64,000 nucleotides of DNA from Nitrospirillum amazonense. Lineage in GTDB: Bacteria; Pseudomonadota; Alphaproteobacteria; Azospirillales; Azospirillaceae. A program made the position numbers and the translations under genes. Under the pieces are notes generated by a model that did not search any database, was not told the origin of the DNA, and worked only from the letters and a program-made list of their open reading frames with translations. Location of the stretch: NCBI RefSeq assembly GCF_007828045.1, contig NZ_VITN01000014.1:113062-177061 (forward strand). The letters are read 5' to 3'. Position 1 is the stretch's first letter. Each line of letters begins with the position of its first letter. Below, piece by piece: positions 1-9,274 of the stretch.

Positions 1-358
1 GGCTGGTCACCCGCAGGACGCCACCCACCCGGGTGACGCGGGGGTCGCCCTCGATGGCCTGCACCACGTCGGCGCCATCCTCCAGCACGTGCATGGTACG
101 GAACTTCACGATGTGGAAGGGCTGGCCCGCCAGGCCGATACGCTGCTGGCGGAACAGGATGGGCCCACGGCTGTCCAGGCGGATCAGCAAGGCGATCAGG
201 CCCAGCAGCGGCAGGCAGGCCAGCAACAGCGCCAGGCTGAGCGTCATGTCCAGCGCGCGCTTCGGCGTCAGGCGCGGACGGACGCAGGGCGGCGGCACCT
301 CGACCGCCTCCGACCGCGGCGCCGGCTCCGGCATTCGCAACGGCTGGGGCGCCGTCAT
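1..358 (-). CDS. Bacterial sugar transferase, partial (N-terminal 119 residues)
   Basis: Translating the minus strand from the ATG at 358 gives an open frame running off the left edge. After a proline-rich cytoplasmic tail there is KRALDMTLSLALLLACLPLL (membrane anchor), then LIRLDSRGPILFRQQRIGL and FHIVKFRTM, followed by DPRVTRVGGVLR. These are the hallmarks of the WcaJ/PssY-type polyprenyl-phosphate sugar-1-phosphate transferase family, which starts exopolysaccharide repeat-unit assembly at the inner membrane. The start lies 2 nt after the stop of the upstream TetR gene, so the two are probably cotranscribed. With the Wzi-like gene behind them, this is the edge of a polysaccharide locus. 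The catalytic C-terminal half is outside the window, so sugar specificity cannot be judged. Confidence 0.9.
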   Translation of the reverse strand, partial: MTAPQPLRMPEPAPRSEAVEVPPPCVRPRLTPKRALDMTLSLALLLACLPLLGLIALLIRLDSRGPILFRQQRIGLAGQPFHIVKFRTMHVLEDGADVVQAIEGDPRVTRVGGVLRVTS

Positions 359-360
359 GG

Positions 361-984
361 TCACGCGGCGGTCCCGGTGGTGACGGCGGGGGCGGTCCCG
401 GCACAGGCGATGGCCAGCGCCCGGGCGGCCTGGCACAGGGCGTCGGTCAGGTCCACCTGCGGCAGCTGACCGCCCAGGTGCAGGACGGCAACGCCGTGCA
501 GGGTGGACCACAGCAGGCGGCCAAGGGCGCCGGGATCGGCGCACGACGGCCCCGCCGCCACGAAGCCGGCGGCGTGGGCCGCGAAGGCGTCCTCCACCCG
601 GCGTTCCTGACGCCGCACCTCCGCCACCCCGGGCACCTGGGCCGGCGCCAGGGCGAACATCAGGCGATAGCGCGCGGGCTCAGCGGTCGCGAAGGCGCCA
701 TAGGCCGTGGCCAGGCCGGCCACCCGCTCCTCCAGCGAACCGCCGCCCAGCACCTGGTCCAGCGCGTCGGCCAGGCAGGCGAAGCCGTGGGCACGGACAC
801 AGGCCAGAATGGCCTCCTTATTCTCGAAATAGCGGTAGGGCGTCATGACGCTGACGCCCAGGCGCTGCGCCAGGTCCCGCATCTTGAACCCGTCCAATCC
901 CCGGTCGGCGAACAGGCCGGCGGCGACATCGCGGACACGATCGCGCGGGGTGGTGGTCTTGGCGCAGGCGACGATGGACGGCAT
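361..984 (-). CDS. TetR/AcrR family transcriptional regulator
   Basis: A 207-residue TetR-type repressor. The N-terminal HTH spans about residues 15-60 and includes LFADRGLDGFKMRDLAQRLG and the typical recognition helix with PYRYFENKEAIL. The C-terminal ligand domain includes LWSTLHGVAVLHLGG, which resembles the WHG-type TetR C-terminal domain. The frame is open for 31 more codons upstream, but GGAGGA lies 4 nt before the ATG at 984 and favours that start. It precedes the sugar transferase by 2 nt and follows the Wzi-like gene, so it may control polysaccharide genes. The ligand is unknown. Confidence 0.88.
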   Translation of the reverse strand: MPSIVACAKTTTPRDRVRDVAAGLFADRGLDGFKMRDLAQRLGVSVMTPYRYFENKEAILACVRAHGFACLADALDQVLGGGSLEERVAGLATAYGAFATAEPARYRLMFALAPAQVPGVAEVRRQERRVEDAFAAHAAGFVAAGPSCADPGALGRLLWSTLHGVAVLHLGGQLPQVDLTDALCQAARALAIACAGTAPAVTTGTAA

Positions 985-1073
985 GGATCCTCCGGCAGGC
1001 AACTTTGGGATGGCTCCCTCATTCCCATGACGGATACGGACCGCGGGTTTATTCCCATGAGCCCGCGCTATTT

Positions 1074-2537
1074 TCACAGCGCGATGCGCAGGGCCGCCTC
1101 CACCGCCGGCAGGAAGCCATGGTCCGGCCGCGCCTGGTCGTCCTGGATGCTGCCACGCAGGTCCAGGGTGAAGTGGCGGAACGGCAGGCTGAGGCGTCCT
1201 TCCAGGATGTTCACCTTGACGGGCACGGGGCTGACGATGTTGGCCCCGGCCGACTGCGCCGTGCCGATGACGGCGTGGTGCAAGGTCATCTCATAGGTCC
1301 AGCCGTCGGCATCGGTCCAACTGCCCTGCAAGGATAGCAAGCGGGAATCATCGTCCAGGCTGAAGCCGATGGTGCGGCCGCGATAGCGCATGCCATCGGG
1401 GTAGCCGCCATTGGTGTAGGAGAAGCCATAGATGCGGCTGGCGAAACTGAAGATGTCGGTGGTGGAGATGCTGTCGACATACTCCGCCGTCAGCCTCAGG
1501 GGGCGGCCCGCAAGAGGTACGAAGGCAGTGGCGCCGAACAGGTGGCTGGTGCCGGAATGGGTGATGGGTGAGCTGTCCTCGTTCATCAGCTGCATATAGG
1601 CCTGGACCGGCACACCCCATAGGTCATGGCTGTACTTGATGTCCACCACGCCTTCGTCATTGGTCCGGTTGACGTCGGTGGGGGAGTTGTTCAGCTGGAA
1701 ATACTCCGCCGGATCGCATGGGTGCTCCTGGCCGCAGATCTCCCCCGTGCGCGCCAGGCCGATCTCCAAACCCGGGGCCGGGTTGACGGTGACGCGCAGG
1801 GCGTCGAACACCGTGTTCTTTTGCAGGCGCGGGCCGTCGAGAAGGCCCAGGAAGAACTCCGCCTGCCACGGCCCCAGCCATTCCAGCAGCGGCCAGGTCG
1901 AGGGTGAGGTGTCCAGGCGCTGGATACCCACCTGGGGCATGGGCCGCGCGTTATTGGACAGGGTCAGGGCCGAGATCCAGCCCGGTCCCCACCAATGGGT
2001 CAGCCAGCCGCCGTAGACCAGGGCGTCGCCCGCCTTCACCGCCAGATAGCTGTCATCCAGTGCCAGCTTGGTGGCGCCGGTCTTGAAATCCTGGGTGTAG
2101 CTGCCGACGGCCAGCCGGGCGGCCACGGTATTGGAACTGTAGGACAGCGCCACCTGGGTTTGCCCCTCTCCCCGGCCCAGACTGTCGAAGCCGTGGACCA
2201 GGGCCGGCGCGTTGGTCAGGTCCAGGCTGGCGCTGGTGCTGAAGCCCGGCCGGTTCTCGCGCGTGGCGCGGCCCAGCACGCGCAGCGCCGCCGCCTGCAC
2301 CGCGTCCGGCTGGGCATCCAGATCGGCCGCCTTCAGCGCGGGCACGATGGCCGTCCAGGGCAAGGGCCATTGCGTGGTGACGCCGTCGATCAGGCCGGCC
2401 GCCGCCAGCATTTCGATATCGCCCCGCAACTGGTTGTCGCCCACCTCGCCCCAAGGCGAGGCGCCGGCCAAACCCGTCGTGCCCAGCAAAAGAAACAGCG
2501 CGCCGGCCAACCGCCGGCCCATCGCCCCGGTCCGCAT
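1074..2537 (-). CDS. Capsule assembly Wzi family outer-membrane protein
   Basis: 487 residues with an N-terminal signal peptide (RRLAGALFLLLGTTGLAGAS) followed by SPWGEVGDNQLRGDIEMLA. The long beta-rich body contains GWLTHWWGPGW and YVDSISTTDIFSFASRIYG, and the protein ends in alternating hydrophobic strands (FTLDLRGSI, VEAALRIAL) as in an outer-membrane barrel. The pattern fits the Wzi/capsule-assembly family, which holds capsule or exopolysaccharide at the cell surface. The sugar transferase nearby supports this. ATG 2537 is preceded by AGGGGACCCTGAGG; a second ATG at 2522 is possible. Confidence 0.8.
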   Translation of the reverse strand: MRTGAMGRRLAGALFLLLGTTGLAGASPWGEVGDNQLRGDIEMLAAAGLIDGVTTQWPLPWTAIVPALKAADLDAQPDAVQAAALRVLGRATRENRPGFSTSASLDLTNAPALVHGFDSLGRGEGQTQVALSYSSNTVAARLAVGSYTQDFKTGATKLALDDSYLAVKAGDALVYGGWLTHWWGPGWISALTLSNNARPMPQVGIQRLDTSPSTWPLLEWLGPWQAEFFLGLLDGPRLQKNTVFDALRVTVNPAPGLEIGLARTGEICGQEHPCDPAEYFQLNNSPTDVNRTNDEGVVDIKYSHDLWGVPVQAYMQLMNEDSSPITHSGTSHLFGATAFVPLAGRPLRLTAEYVDSISTTDIFSFASRIYGFSYTNGGYPDGMRYRGRTIGFSLDDDSRLLSLQGSWTDADGWTYEMTLHHAVIGTAQSAGANIVSPVPVKVNILEGRLSLPFRHFTLDLRGSIQDDQARPDHGFLPAVEAALRIAL

Positions 2538-2640
2538 CCTCAGGGTCCCCTATGGCCGAACCCGACCCCGCCACCGGGGCCGCGCGCCACCTTAAAACCA
2601 AGGGAAAACGGCGGGATAGGACGTAACTTCGTATACGGTC

Positions 2641-3273
2641 TCAGGCGTGATCCAGGCTGCGCAGATAGGCGCAGAACATGTCGGCCATGGCGTCGGCGTA
2701 GGCCGCGATCTCCGCATCCGTGCGCGGGGTTTCGGAATAGTGCTTGCCCACCTGGCTCATGGTCGTCTTGAGCAAGTCCCCGGCCATGGCGCGCACGGCA
2801 TCGGTGGCGTTGGGTACCGCCTCGCGCATGAAGGCCGCGACGACGCCATCGGCGGAGGCCCGCGCCGTCCTGGCCTCCGGCGCGTCGCGATAGAGCGGGG
2901 CGGCATCGTCCAGCGCCACCCGCATCGCCGCCTCATCGCATTCCGACTTCAGGAAGGCGTGAACCAGGGTACGCACGCGGTCCAGCGGCGGCCGGCCGCG
3001 ATCCTCCAGGATCGCACGCAGCATGTCGGCGGTCTGCCGCCATTCGTCGCTTTGCAGGCGGAACAGGATGGCCGCCTTGTTGGGAAAATACTGGTACAGC
3101 GACCCGACGCTGACGCCCGCCTTTTCCGCCACACGGGCGGTGGTGAAGCGGGCCGCCCCCTCCTTCGCCAAAACCTGAACAGCCGCCTCCAGGATGGTGG
3201 CGACCAGCCCGGCGGAGCGGGCCTGCTGTGGCTGCTTTCGTGAGGAAATGCGGGGGCTGGCGCGGTCGGGCAT
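2641..3273 (-). CDS. TetR family transcriptional regulator
   Basis: A TetR regulator of about 210 residues. The HTH reads LAKEGAARFTTARVAEKAGV then SVGSLYQYFPNKAAILFRL, a very typical TetR recognition helix and following segment. The C-terminal half (residues 80-210) is helical with AYADAMADMFCAYLRSLDHA at the end. The frame extends to 3336, but that extension crosses the divergent promoter and looks non-coding; ATG 3273 starts the more natural MPDRASPRISSRK. It is transcribed away from the O-methyltransferase gene at 3368, the classical layout for a repressor controlling its divergent neighbour. Confidence 0.87.
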   Translation of the reverse strand: MPDRASPRISSRKQPQQARSAGLVATILEAAVQVLAKEGAARFTTARVAEKAGVSVGSLYQYFPNKAAILFRLQSDEWRQTADMLRAILEDRGRPPLDRVRTLVHAFLKSECDEAAMRVALDDAAPLYRDAPEARTARASADGVVAAFMREAVPNATDAVRAMAGDLLKTTMSQVGKHYSETPRTDAEIAAYADAMADMFCAYLRSLDHA

Positions 3274-3305
3274 GGCGGGCCGAGGCAATGCGAATAGGGA
3301 ACATG

Positions 3306-3318
3306 ACGAATTAGTCGT
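3306..3318. promoter_or_regulatory. Candidate TetR operator in the divergent intergenic region
   Basis: ACGAATTAGTCGT is an odd-centred imperfect palindrome with arms ACGA and TCGT. It lies in the short interval between the TetR gene and the O-methyltransferase gene. The arms are short, so chance is quite possible. Confidence 0.3.
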
Positions 3319-3367
3319 ATTTTGAGACCGGCGCAAGACCGCGCCGCATCAAACCGGATTTCCCTCG

Positions 3368-4036
3368 ATGAACACCCTGACCACCGCCCCCGTGGCCCCC
3401 TTGCTGGACCGCCTGTTCGCGGAGGCCGCCCAGATCACCCCGTCCTCCATCCCCGCTCTGGCCGACCTCATGGCGCGCGGCGACCATACCCACCTGATGC
3501 GCAGCAGGACCGAATATCGCACGTTCTACAACGCGCTGAAGGACCTGCCCCTGGCGGTGTCGCGCGAGGCGGGCACGCTGCTGTACATGCTGGCGCGCGG
3601 CTCGAACGCGCGCACCATCGTGGAGTTCGGCACCTCCTTCGGCCTGTCCACCCTGCACCTGGCGGCGGCCTTGCGCGACAATGGCGGCGGCCGGCTGATC
3701 ACCACTGAATTCGAGCCGTCCAAGGTCGCCCGCGCGCGGGAAAACCTGGCGGCTGGCGGCCTGATCGACTTGGTGGAAATCCGCGAGGGCGACGCCCTGC
3801 AGACCTTGGCCACCGACCTGCCGCAGACCATAGACCTGTTGCTGCTGGATGGCGCCAAGGCCCTGTATCCTGAGATCCTGGACCTGGTGGAAAGCCGCCT
3901 GCGACCCGGCGCCTACATCCTCGCCGACAACGCCGACCACAGCCCGGACTATCTGGCCCGGGTGCGCGACCCCGCCAACGGCTACATCTCCCTGCCCTTC
4001 GGCGAGGATGTTGAGCTGTCGCTCAAGCTGCGCTGA
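3368..4036 (+). CDS. Class I SAM-dependent O-methyltransferase-like protein
   Basis: 222 residues with a Rossmann-type methyltransferase core. Motif I is TIVEFGTSFGLSTLHLA (about residues 79-95), the acidic strand-2 end is ITTEFEPSKVARARENL, and LLLLDGAKALYPEILDLV (around 157-174) matches the metal/SAM region of the caffeoyl-CoA/catechol O-methyltransferase-like group. A preceding helical region contains HTHLMRSRTEYRTFYNALKD. The substrate cannot be inferred. It is divergent from the TetR gene, which probably represses it, and converges with the PEP-mutase-like gene, whose stop lies 8 nt away. Confidence 0.82.
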   Translation: MNTLTTAPVAPLLDRLFAEAAQITPSSIPALADLMARGDHTHLMRSRTEYRTFYNALKDLPLAVSREAGTLLYMLARGSNARTIVEFGTSFGLSTLHLAAALRDNGGGRLITTEFEPSKVARARENLAAGGLIDLVEIREGDALQTLATDLPQTIDLLLLDGAKALYPEILDLVESRLRPGAYILADNADHSPDYLARVRDPANGYISLPFGEDVELSLKLR

Positions 4037-4043
4037 AGCCCCT

Positions 4044-4865
4044 TCACGTGAAATTGGCGAAGATCTCGTTGGGCTGCTTGCCGGAGGCGCCGGCGGCCAG
4101 CCCGTCGAACGATCCGGCCTGCAGCGTCTCCACCGCGCGCAGGAAACCGCCCCAGGCGGCGCGCGCCAGCCCGCTGCCGACGCTGATCCGGCGCACACCC
4201 CAGTCGGCGATTTCCGCCAGGCTGGGACCCGGGCGCATGACCAGCAGGTTCACCGGCTTGGGCGCCACGGCGCGCACCAGGGCCACGACATCGGCCTTGT
4301 CCACCAGGCCGGGGGCGTAGAGGCAATCGGCGCCCGCGTCGGCCAGTGCCACCATCTTGTCGATGGCCTCGGTCACGCGGGACGGGTCGCTCAACAGGAT
4401 CTCGGTGCGGGCGACCAGCAGGGCCTGCGCATCGACCTGGTCGATGGCCGCCCGGGCCGCGCGGATACGCTCCACCGCCGTGGCGATGTCATAGTGGCCA
4501 GGCTGGCCATCGGCGCGGATGTCCTCGATCGATAGGCCGGCGACACCAGCCTCAACCGCCATGCGAACATTGGCCGCGAGGTCGCTGATCTCATGGGCAA
4601 AGCCGGACTCAAAGTCCGCGTTCACTGGCAGGTCCGTGGCCGGCACCAGGGTGCGCAGGTGCGCCAGCACGTCGTCCCGCGTCACGCCATAGTCCGGCCG
4701 TCCCTGCGTCCAGGCGTAGCCGGAACTGGTGGTGGCCAGGGCCTTGAAGCTCATGTGCCGCAGCATCCGGGCGCTGCCCACGTCCCAGGGGTTGGGCAGC
4801 AGGAAGCAGCCCTCCTGATGCAGGGCGCGGAAGGCCGCGCGCTTTTCCGTGATGGTGCGTGTCAT
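4044..4865 (-). CDS. Isocitrate lyase/PEP mutase family protein
   Basis: 273 residues starting at ATG 4865, which is preceded by GGGAGGGATAGGGACC. Family signatures are FLLPNPWDVGSARMLRHM, ALATTSSGYAWTQG, LPVNADFESGF, VAGLSIEDI, LLVARTEI and ADCLYAPGL, in the order seen in the PEP mutase/isocitrate lyase superfamily (carboxyvinyl-carboxyphosphonate phosphorylmutase-like). These TIM-barrel enzymes make or break C-C or C-P bonds next to a carboxylate. The classical KTCGH-type lyase loop is not visible, so it is probably not a true isocitrate lyase. The substrate is unknown. It is on the same strand as the RiPP exporter genes but separate from them in function. Confidence 0.85.
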   Translation of the reverse strand: MTRTITEKRAAFRALHQEGCFLLPNPWDVGSARMLRHMSFKALATTSSGYAWTQGRPDYGVTRDDVLAHLRTLVPATDLPVNADFESGFAHEISDLAANVRMAVEAGVAGLSIEDIRADGQPGHYDIATAVERIRAARAAIDQVDAQALLVARTEILLSDPSRVTEAIDKMVALADAGADCLYAPGLVDKADVVALVRAVAPKPVNLLVMRPGPSLAEIADWGVRRISVGSGLARAAWGGFLRAVETLQAGSFDGLAAGASGKQPNEIFANFT

Positions 4866-4931
4866 GGTCCCTATCCCTCCCGTTGGCGACGGACAGTCCA
4901 TCCGCCGCCGCCCTGTCGGCAAGGATGACGA

Positions 4932-7121
4932 TCACACCATCTGGCGCCGCGCCAAATCGGCAAAAACGCCATCCTGGGCAATAAGGTCAGCATAGCTGCC
5001 GTTTTCCACCAAGCGGCCCTGGTCCATGACAAAGATGCGGTCGGCCTCGATGATGGTGGACAGGCGGTGGGCGATGACCACGCGGGTGGCCTGCAACTCG
5101 CGCACGCTGTGCGTCACGATGGCCTGGGTGGCGTTGTCCAGGGCGCTCGTGGCCTCATCGAACAACAGGATGCGCGGCCGGCCGGCGATGGCGCGGGCGA
5201 TCATCAACCGCTGTTTCTGCCCGCCGGAGATGACGCCCGCCCCTTCCGCGATCACGGTGTGCATGCCCATGGGCATGGCGCGGATGTCCTGGTCCAGGCC
5301 GGCCAGGCGCGCCGCCTCCCACGCGTCGTCCACCGTCAGGCGGGTGGAGGCGCCGATGATGTTGGATGACAGCGGCCCGGGAATCAGCTTGCCGTTCTGC
5401 AGCACCACGCCCAACTGCCGGCGCACCGCCCCCAGATCCAGGCCCGCCAAATCCTGGCCATCGTAATAGATGGCCCCCCCCTGCGGCCGTTCAAAGCCCA
5501 GCAGCAGACGGAACAGGGTGGACTTGCCGGACCCGGACGCGCCGACGACGGCCACGAATTCCCCCGGGCGGATGCTGATCGACACGTCGTCCAGGATCAG
5601 CGGGCCGTCGGCGCTGTAGCGGAAGCTGACATGGCTGATGTCGATGGCGCCCGTGAAGGGCCGCGGGGCGGCCTGCACCCGGTTGGGTTCGGGCATCGCC
5701 TGCAGCAGGGGACGCAGGCGTTCATAAAGGGGGGCCGCGCTCAGCGCGTTGGTCAGCGCCATGGTCATGGCCAGGGTGGCGGCGAAGAACTGGCTGAAGG
5801 CGGCGTTGAAGGCGGCGAAGGCGCCCGTGCTGAGCGGCGCCGCAGCCTCCACCACCGCGAACAGGCAGAGGGAGGCCAGGACGACATAGCCTGCGTTGAA
5901 CACCTCCAGCCCGTTGGCAAGGCGCTGCACGCCGAAGCTGAGCGTCTTCTGCTGGGCGAAGCGGGTGGCCCACAGGGCGAAGGCACGCTTCTCCGCGCCA
6001 TTGGCGCGCAGCTTGGCCATGCCGGTCAGCAACTGGAAAACGCGGGAGGCCAGGTCGCCCTGCACCGCGATCATGCGCCGCTCCAGCCGCAGGCGCAGCA
6101 GGTTGATGCCCACCGCCGCCGCCATGGCGATGCCGGCCAGCACGGCCACCAGCAGGCCCAGCCGCCAGTCTATGGTGAACAGGAAGGCGAAGCTGGCCAG
6201 GCTGAAGATCCAGCTGATCAGGGCCGACTGGGCGCTTTCGCTGATGCTGTGGAGGATTTGCGTGGCGCCGAAGATGCGCTGCGTCAGATCGCCCGCCGCA
6301 TAGGTCCGGAAGAAGGGGGCCGGCAGGCGCAGCACGCGCTGCATCACCGCCGCCTGGACGCCGATGGCCGCCCGCGCGTCCACGCGCAAGAGCGCGATGG
6401 CACGGGTCAACTCAAAGGCGCTGACGCCCAGGGTGGCGGTCAGCAGCAGCAGGATGAACTGTCCCAGCCGCCCCGGCTCCCCCGCCGGAATGACGGTGTT
6501 GATCAGGGCGCCGGTGGCCACGGGTACGCCCAGGCCCAGAACGCCACCCAGCGCGCCCAGCAGCAGCAGCCGGGCGATGTCGCGGCCGCTGCCGCGCAAG
6601 GCGAAACGCGCAAGGCTCCAGAGCGTAATCCGCTCATCCGGCAGTGGCCGGTAGAAGACGAAGGCCTGGGCCTCCAGCCCTGCCGCCTGCTGGGCATCCA
6701 GACGCACCCGCGTGCCGGCGGCGGGGTCCCACAACCATAACCCGTCGCCGCGCGCGACCGGCAGCAGCGCTACGGGCGCGCCGTCCTTGCGGAAGGCCAG
6801 CAGGGGCATGGCGCCGTCCCGCCACCAGTCGCGACCAGTCAGGGCGACGACACGCCAGGCGGCCCCGGCCTGGCGGGCCAGGCTTTCCAGGCGCTGGATG
6901 GGGTCGTCGGCGGCGGGGGCCGACACGGCCGGCGTGATGCCGGCGGCGCGGAAGACCTGCCGGCAGGCATCGACCAGGGCGTCGCCCGTGCCCAGCAGGA
7001 CAGCGGAATCCGCCGCCTGCCCGGCCAGCACTTGGGCCAGGTCGCCGATGGACGAGGCGAACATGCGGCCGTCGGCGCGGGCCTTGTCCTGTAGCCGTTG
7101 CTCGAGGGGAGTGTCGGTCAT
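4932..7121 (-). CDS. NHLP bacteriocin export ABC transporter, permease/ATPase subunit 2
   Basis: 729 residues. A non-peptidase N-terminal region (about 1-160) is followed by an ABC exporter membrane domain (about 170-450, with TGALINTVIPAG and AGDLTQRIFGATQILHSI) and an ATPase domain. The ATPase has Walker A VGASGSGKST, signature VISGGQKQRLMIARAI, Walker B ILLFDEATSALD and an H-loop in VVIAHRLSTI. Size and layout match the second ABC subunit of NHLM/NHLP export systems. It should pair with the C39-bearing ABC protein in the inner membrane. Its ATG overlaps the upstream stop as ATGA, so translation is coupled. It is the last gene of the RiPP operon. Confidence 0.92.
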   Translation of the reverse strand: MTDTPLEQRLQDKARADGRMFASSIGDLAQVLAGQAADSAVLLGTGDALVDACRQVFRAAGITPAVSAPAADDPIQRLESLARQAGAAWRVVALTGRDWWRDGAMPLLAFRKDGAPVALLPVARGDGLWLWDPAAGTRVRLDAQQAAGLEAQAFVFYRPLPDERITLWSLARFALRGSGRDIARLLLLGALGGVLGLGVPVATGALINTVIPAGEPGRLGQFILLLLTATLGVSAFELTRAIALLRVDARAAIGVQAAVMQRVLRLPAPFFRTYAAGDLTQRIFGATQILHSISESAQSALISWIFSLASFAFLFTIDWRLGLLVAVLAGIAMAAAVGINLLRLRLERRMIAVQGDLASRVFQLLTGMAKLRANGAEKRAFALWATRFAQQKTLSFGVQRLANGLEVFNAGYVVLASLCLFAVVEAAAPLSTGAFAAFNAAFSQFFAATLAMTMALTNALSAAPLYERLRPLLQAMPEPNRVQAAPRPFTGAIDISHVSFRYSADGPLILDDVSISIRPGEFVAVVGASGSGKSTLFRLLLGFERPQGGAIYYDGQDLAGLDLGAVRRQLGVVLQNGKLIPGPLSSNIIGASTRLTVDDAWEAARLAGLDQDIRAMPMGMHTVIAEGAGVISGGQKQRLMIARAIAGRPRILLFDEATSALDNATQAIVTHSVRELQATRVVIAHRLSTIIEADRIFVMDQGRLVENGSYADLIAQDGVFADLARRQMV

Positions 7122-9274
7122 TGGTCGGTCGCGATCAGGGTGCTGTAACGACCGCCCAGGGCCATGAGCGTGTCATGGCTGCCCCGTTCGGCGATGCGCC
7201 CGCGATCCATGACGATGATCTCGTCACAGTCGCGGATGGTGGACAGGCGGTGGGCCACGATCAGGCAGGCGCAACCACGGCGGCGCAGATTGCCGTCGAT
7301 GGCCTTCTCGGTCACCGGATCCAGGGCGGATGTCGCCTCATCCAGCACCAGCACGCGCGGCCGCCCGGCCAGGGCGCGGGCGATCTCCAGCCGCTGGCGC
7401 TCCCCGCCGCTGAAGTTGGCCCCCGCCTCCTCCACCGGCGCGTCATAGCCGCCGGTCCGGGCCGCGATGACGTCGTGGATGGCGGCGTCACGGGCGGCGC
7501 CGACCATCTCCTCCGGCGGCAGGGTGCCGTCCCACAGGCTGAGATTGTCGCGGATGGTGCCGGCGAACAGGTAGACGTCCTGGTCGACGCTGCCCAGGGT
7601 GGCGTGCAGCCGGTCGCGGGCGATCTGATCGCGTGGAATGCCGTCCAGCAGCACCTGCCCCTCCCATGGTTTAAGCACGCCGGTGACCAGGCGGGCCACG
7701 GTGGATTTGCCGCTGCCCGAGCCGCCCACCAGGGCGACGCGGCGGCCGGGTTCCAGCGTCAGGCTGAAATCCTCGATCAAGGGCGCCTCCAGCCGGCTAT
7801 AGCCGAAGCGCAGGTTGCGCAGCTCCAGCCGCCCAGCCAACGCCCCGCCCTCGGGCACGCTGTCTCCAGACCCGTCAACCGCGGCCGGGAAATTGAGGAC
7901 ATCGTCCAGGCGGGCCATGTCGCCCTGCGCCTCCTGCAGCTTGCCGGCCAGGCCCATCAGGTTGGTCACCGGCTGGGTGAAGCTGGCCATCAGCCCCTGG
8001 AAGGCCACCAGCATGCCGATGGACATGCGCCCGTCGATCACCCGCAGCCCGCCCAGGCCCAGGATGGCGACGGAAACCAACGCGTTCAGCAGGTTGGGTA
8101 ATACGGCCAGCAGGCGGGTGTTCAGTTCCAGCCGCTGCTCGCCATTGATGACCTTGGCCAGATGGCCGGACCAGCGGGCGAAGAAATCCCCCTCGCCGCC
8201 CGTGGCCTTCAGGGTCTCGATGGTCTCGACGCCCCCCATGGTGACGGCCATCAGCTTGCCCCGGTCCTGCAGCAGCCGCAGATTGTCATCCCGCCGCTTG
8301 CGCGCGATGGCCCTGAGGACCAGCAGGTTCAGAGCCGTGATGGCGATGCCGGCCAGGGTCAGGCCCACGTCGTAGGTGGCCATGATGGCGGCGTAGAACA
8401 GGACGGACAGGACGTTGACGGCGTTGGTGGCGAGATCGCCCGCCAGCAGATGGGCCACGCGGTCGTTGGCGGCCACGCGCACGCTGATGTCACCGACATA
8501 GCGCTGGTTGAAGAATTCGATGGGCAGGCGCAGGACATGCCAGAAGAAGCTGGCGGAGGATTGCAGCGACAGCCGCATCTCCAAGCGCAGCAGTTGCGAC
8601 TGCTGCAGGGCGGTCAGGCCCATGCGCAGCAGCGCCGTGATCAGCATGCCCAGCAACAGCGGCTGCAACCAGCCATCCAGGCGCTTGATCAGGATCTCGT
8701 CGATGAACACCTGGGTGAACACCGGCAACGCCAGACCCGGCAGCACCAGGGCCAGGGTGGCGATGACGACGAAGGCGAAGGCGGCCCGCACGCCCCGCAA
8801 CCGGCTGGCCAGCGCCCGGGCCAGGCTGGGCTCGTTGCCGCCCTTCTGGAAATCGGGCCCCGGCGCCATGGCCAGGGTGACGCCGGTGTAGCCCTCGCTG
8901 AACTCCGCGTCCGTCACCGTGCGGGGGCCGGTGGCCGGGTCGTTGATGTGGACCAGGCCCTTGCCGAAACCCTCGACCACCAGGAAGTGGTTGAAGTTCC
9001 AGAAGACGATGGCGGGCATGGGCGCCTGGCGCAACTGCCCGATGTCATAGCGCTTGCCGCCGGCGGTCAGGCCGTAGGCGCGGGCGGCCTTGACCACGTT
9101 GCTGGCCTTGCTGCCGTCGCGGGAGACGCCGCAGGCGGCCCGCAGCTCCTCCAATGAGACATGGCGGCCGTAATAGGCCAGCAGGATGGCCAGGCTGGCG
9201 GCGCCGCACTCCACCGCCTCCATCTGCAGGATGGTGGGCGTGCGCAGCCGGCGCCTGAAGGGAAGCCCGGCCAT
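7118..9274 (-). CDS. NHLP export ABC transporter with C39 leader peptidase domain
   Basis: 718 residues. The N-terminal C39 cysteine peptidase domain shows Q17, catalytic C23 in VECGAASLAILLAYYG, H96 in NHFLVVEGF and D112 in INDPATGP. A six-helix ABC membrane domain and an ATPase domain follow (Walker A GGSGSGKST, signature FSGGERQRLEIARAL, Walker B VLVLDEATSALD). This is the peptidase-containing exporter of NHLP RiPP systems. It cuts precursors after the Gly-Gly-type site and moves the cores across the inner membrane. All precursors upstream carry G-G or A-G at the expected cut, consistent with this peptidase. The start ATG overlaps the HlyD stop by one base (TGATG). Confidence 0.95.
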   Translation of the reverse strand: MAGLPFRRRLRTPTILQMEAVECGAASLAILLAYYGRHVSLEELRAACGVSRDGSKASNVVKAARAYGLTAGGKRYDIGQLRQAPMPAIVFWNFNHFLVVEGFGKGLVHINDPATGPRTVTDAEFSEGYTGVTLAMAPGPDFQKGGNEPSLARALASRLRGVRAAFAFVVIATLALVLPGLALPVFTQVFIDEILIKRLDGWLQPLLLGMLITALLRMGLTALQQSQLLRLEMRLSLQSSASFFWHVLRLPIEFFNQRYVGDISVRVAANDRVAHLLAGDLATNAVNVLSVLFYAAIMATYDVGLTLAGIAITALNLLVLRAIARKRRDDNLRLLQDRGKLMAVTMGGVETIETLKATGGEGDFFARWSGHLAKVINGEQRLELNTRLLAVLPNLLNALVSVAILGLGGLRVIDGRMSIGMLVAFQGLMASFTQPVTNLMGLAGKLQEAQGDMARLDDVLNFPAAVDGSGDSVPEGGALAGRLELRNLRFGYSRLEAPLIEDFSLTLEPGRRVALVGGSGSGKSTVARLVTGVLKPWEGQVLLDGIPRDQIARDRLHATLGSVDQDVYLFAGTIRDNLSLWDGTLPPEEMVGAARDAAIHDVIAARTGGYDAPVEEAGANFSGGERQRLEIARALAGRPRVLVLDEATSALDPVTEKAIDGNLRRRGCACLIVAHRLSTIRDCDEIIVMDRGRIAERGSHDTLMALGGRYSTLIATDQ

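Noticed and set aside
4044..4865. Considered as true isocitrate lyase or phosphonate biosynthesis enzyme.
   Set aside because: It is shorter than isocitrate lyase, lacks the KKCGH-type loop, and no phosphonate genes are nearby.
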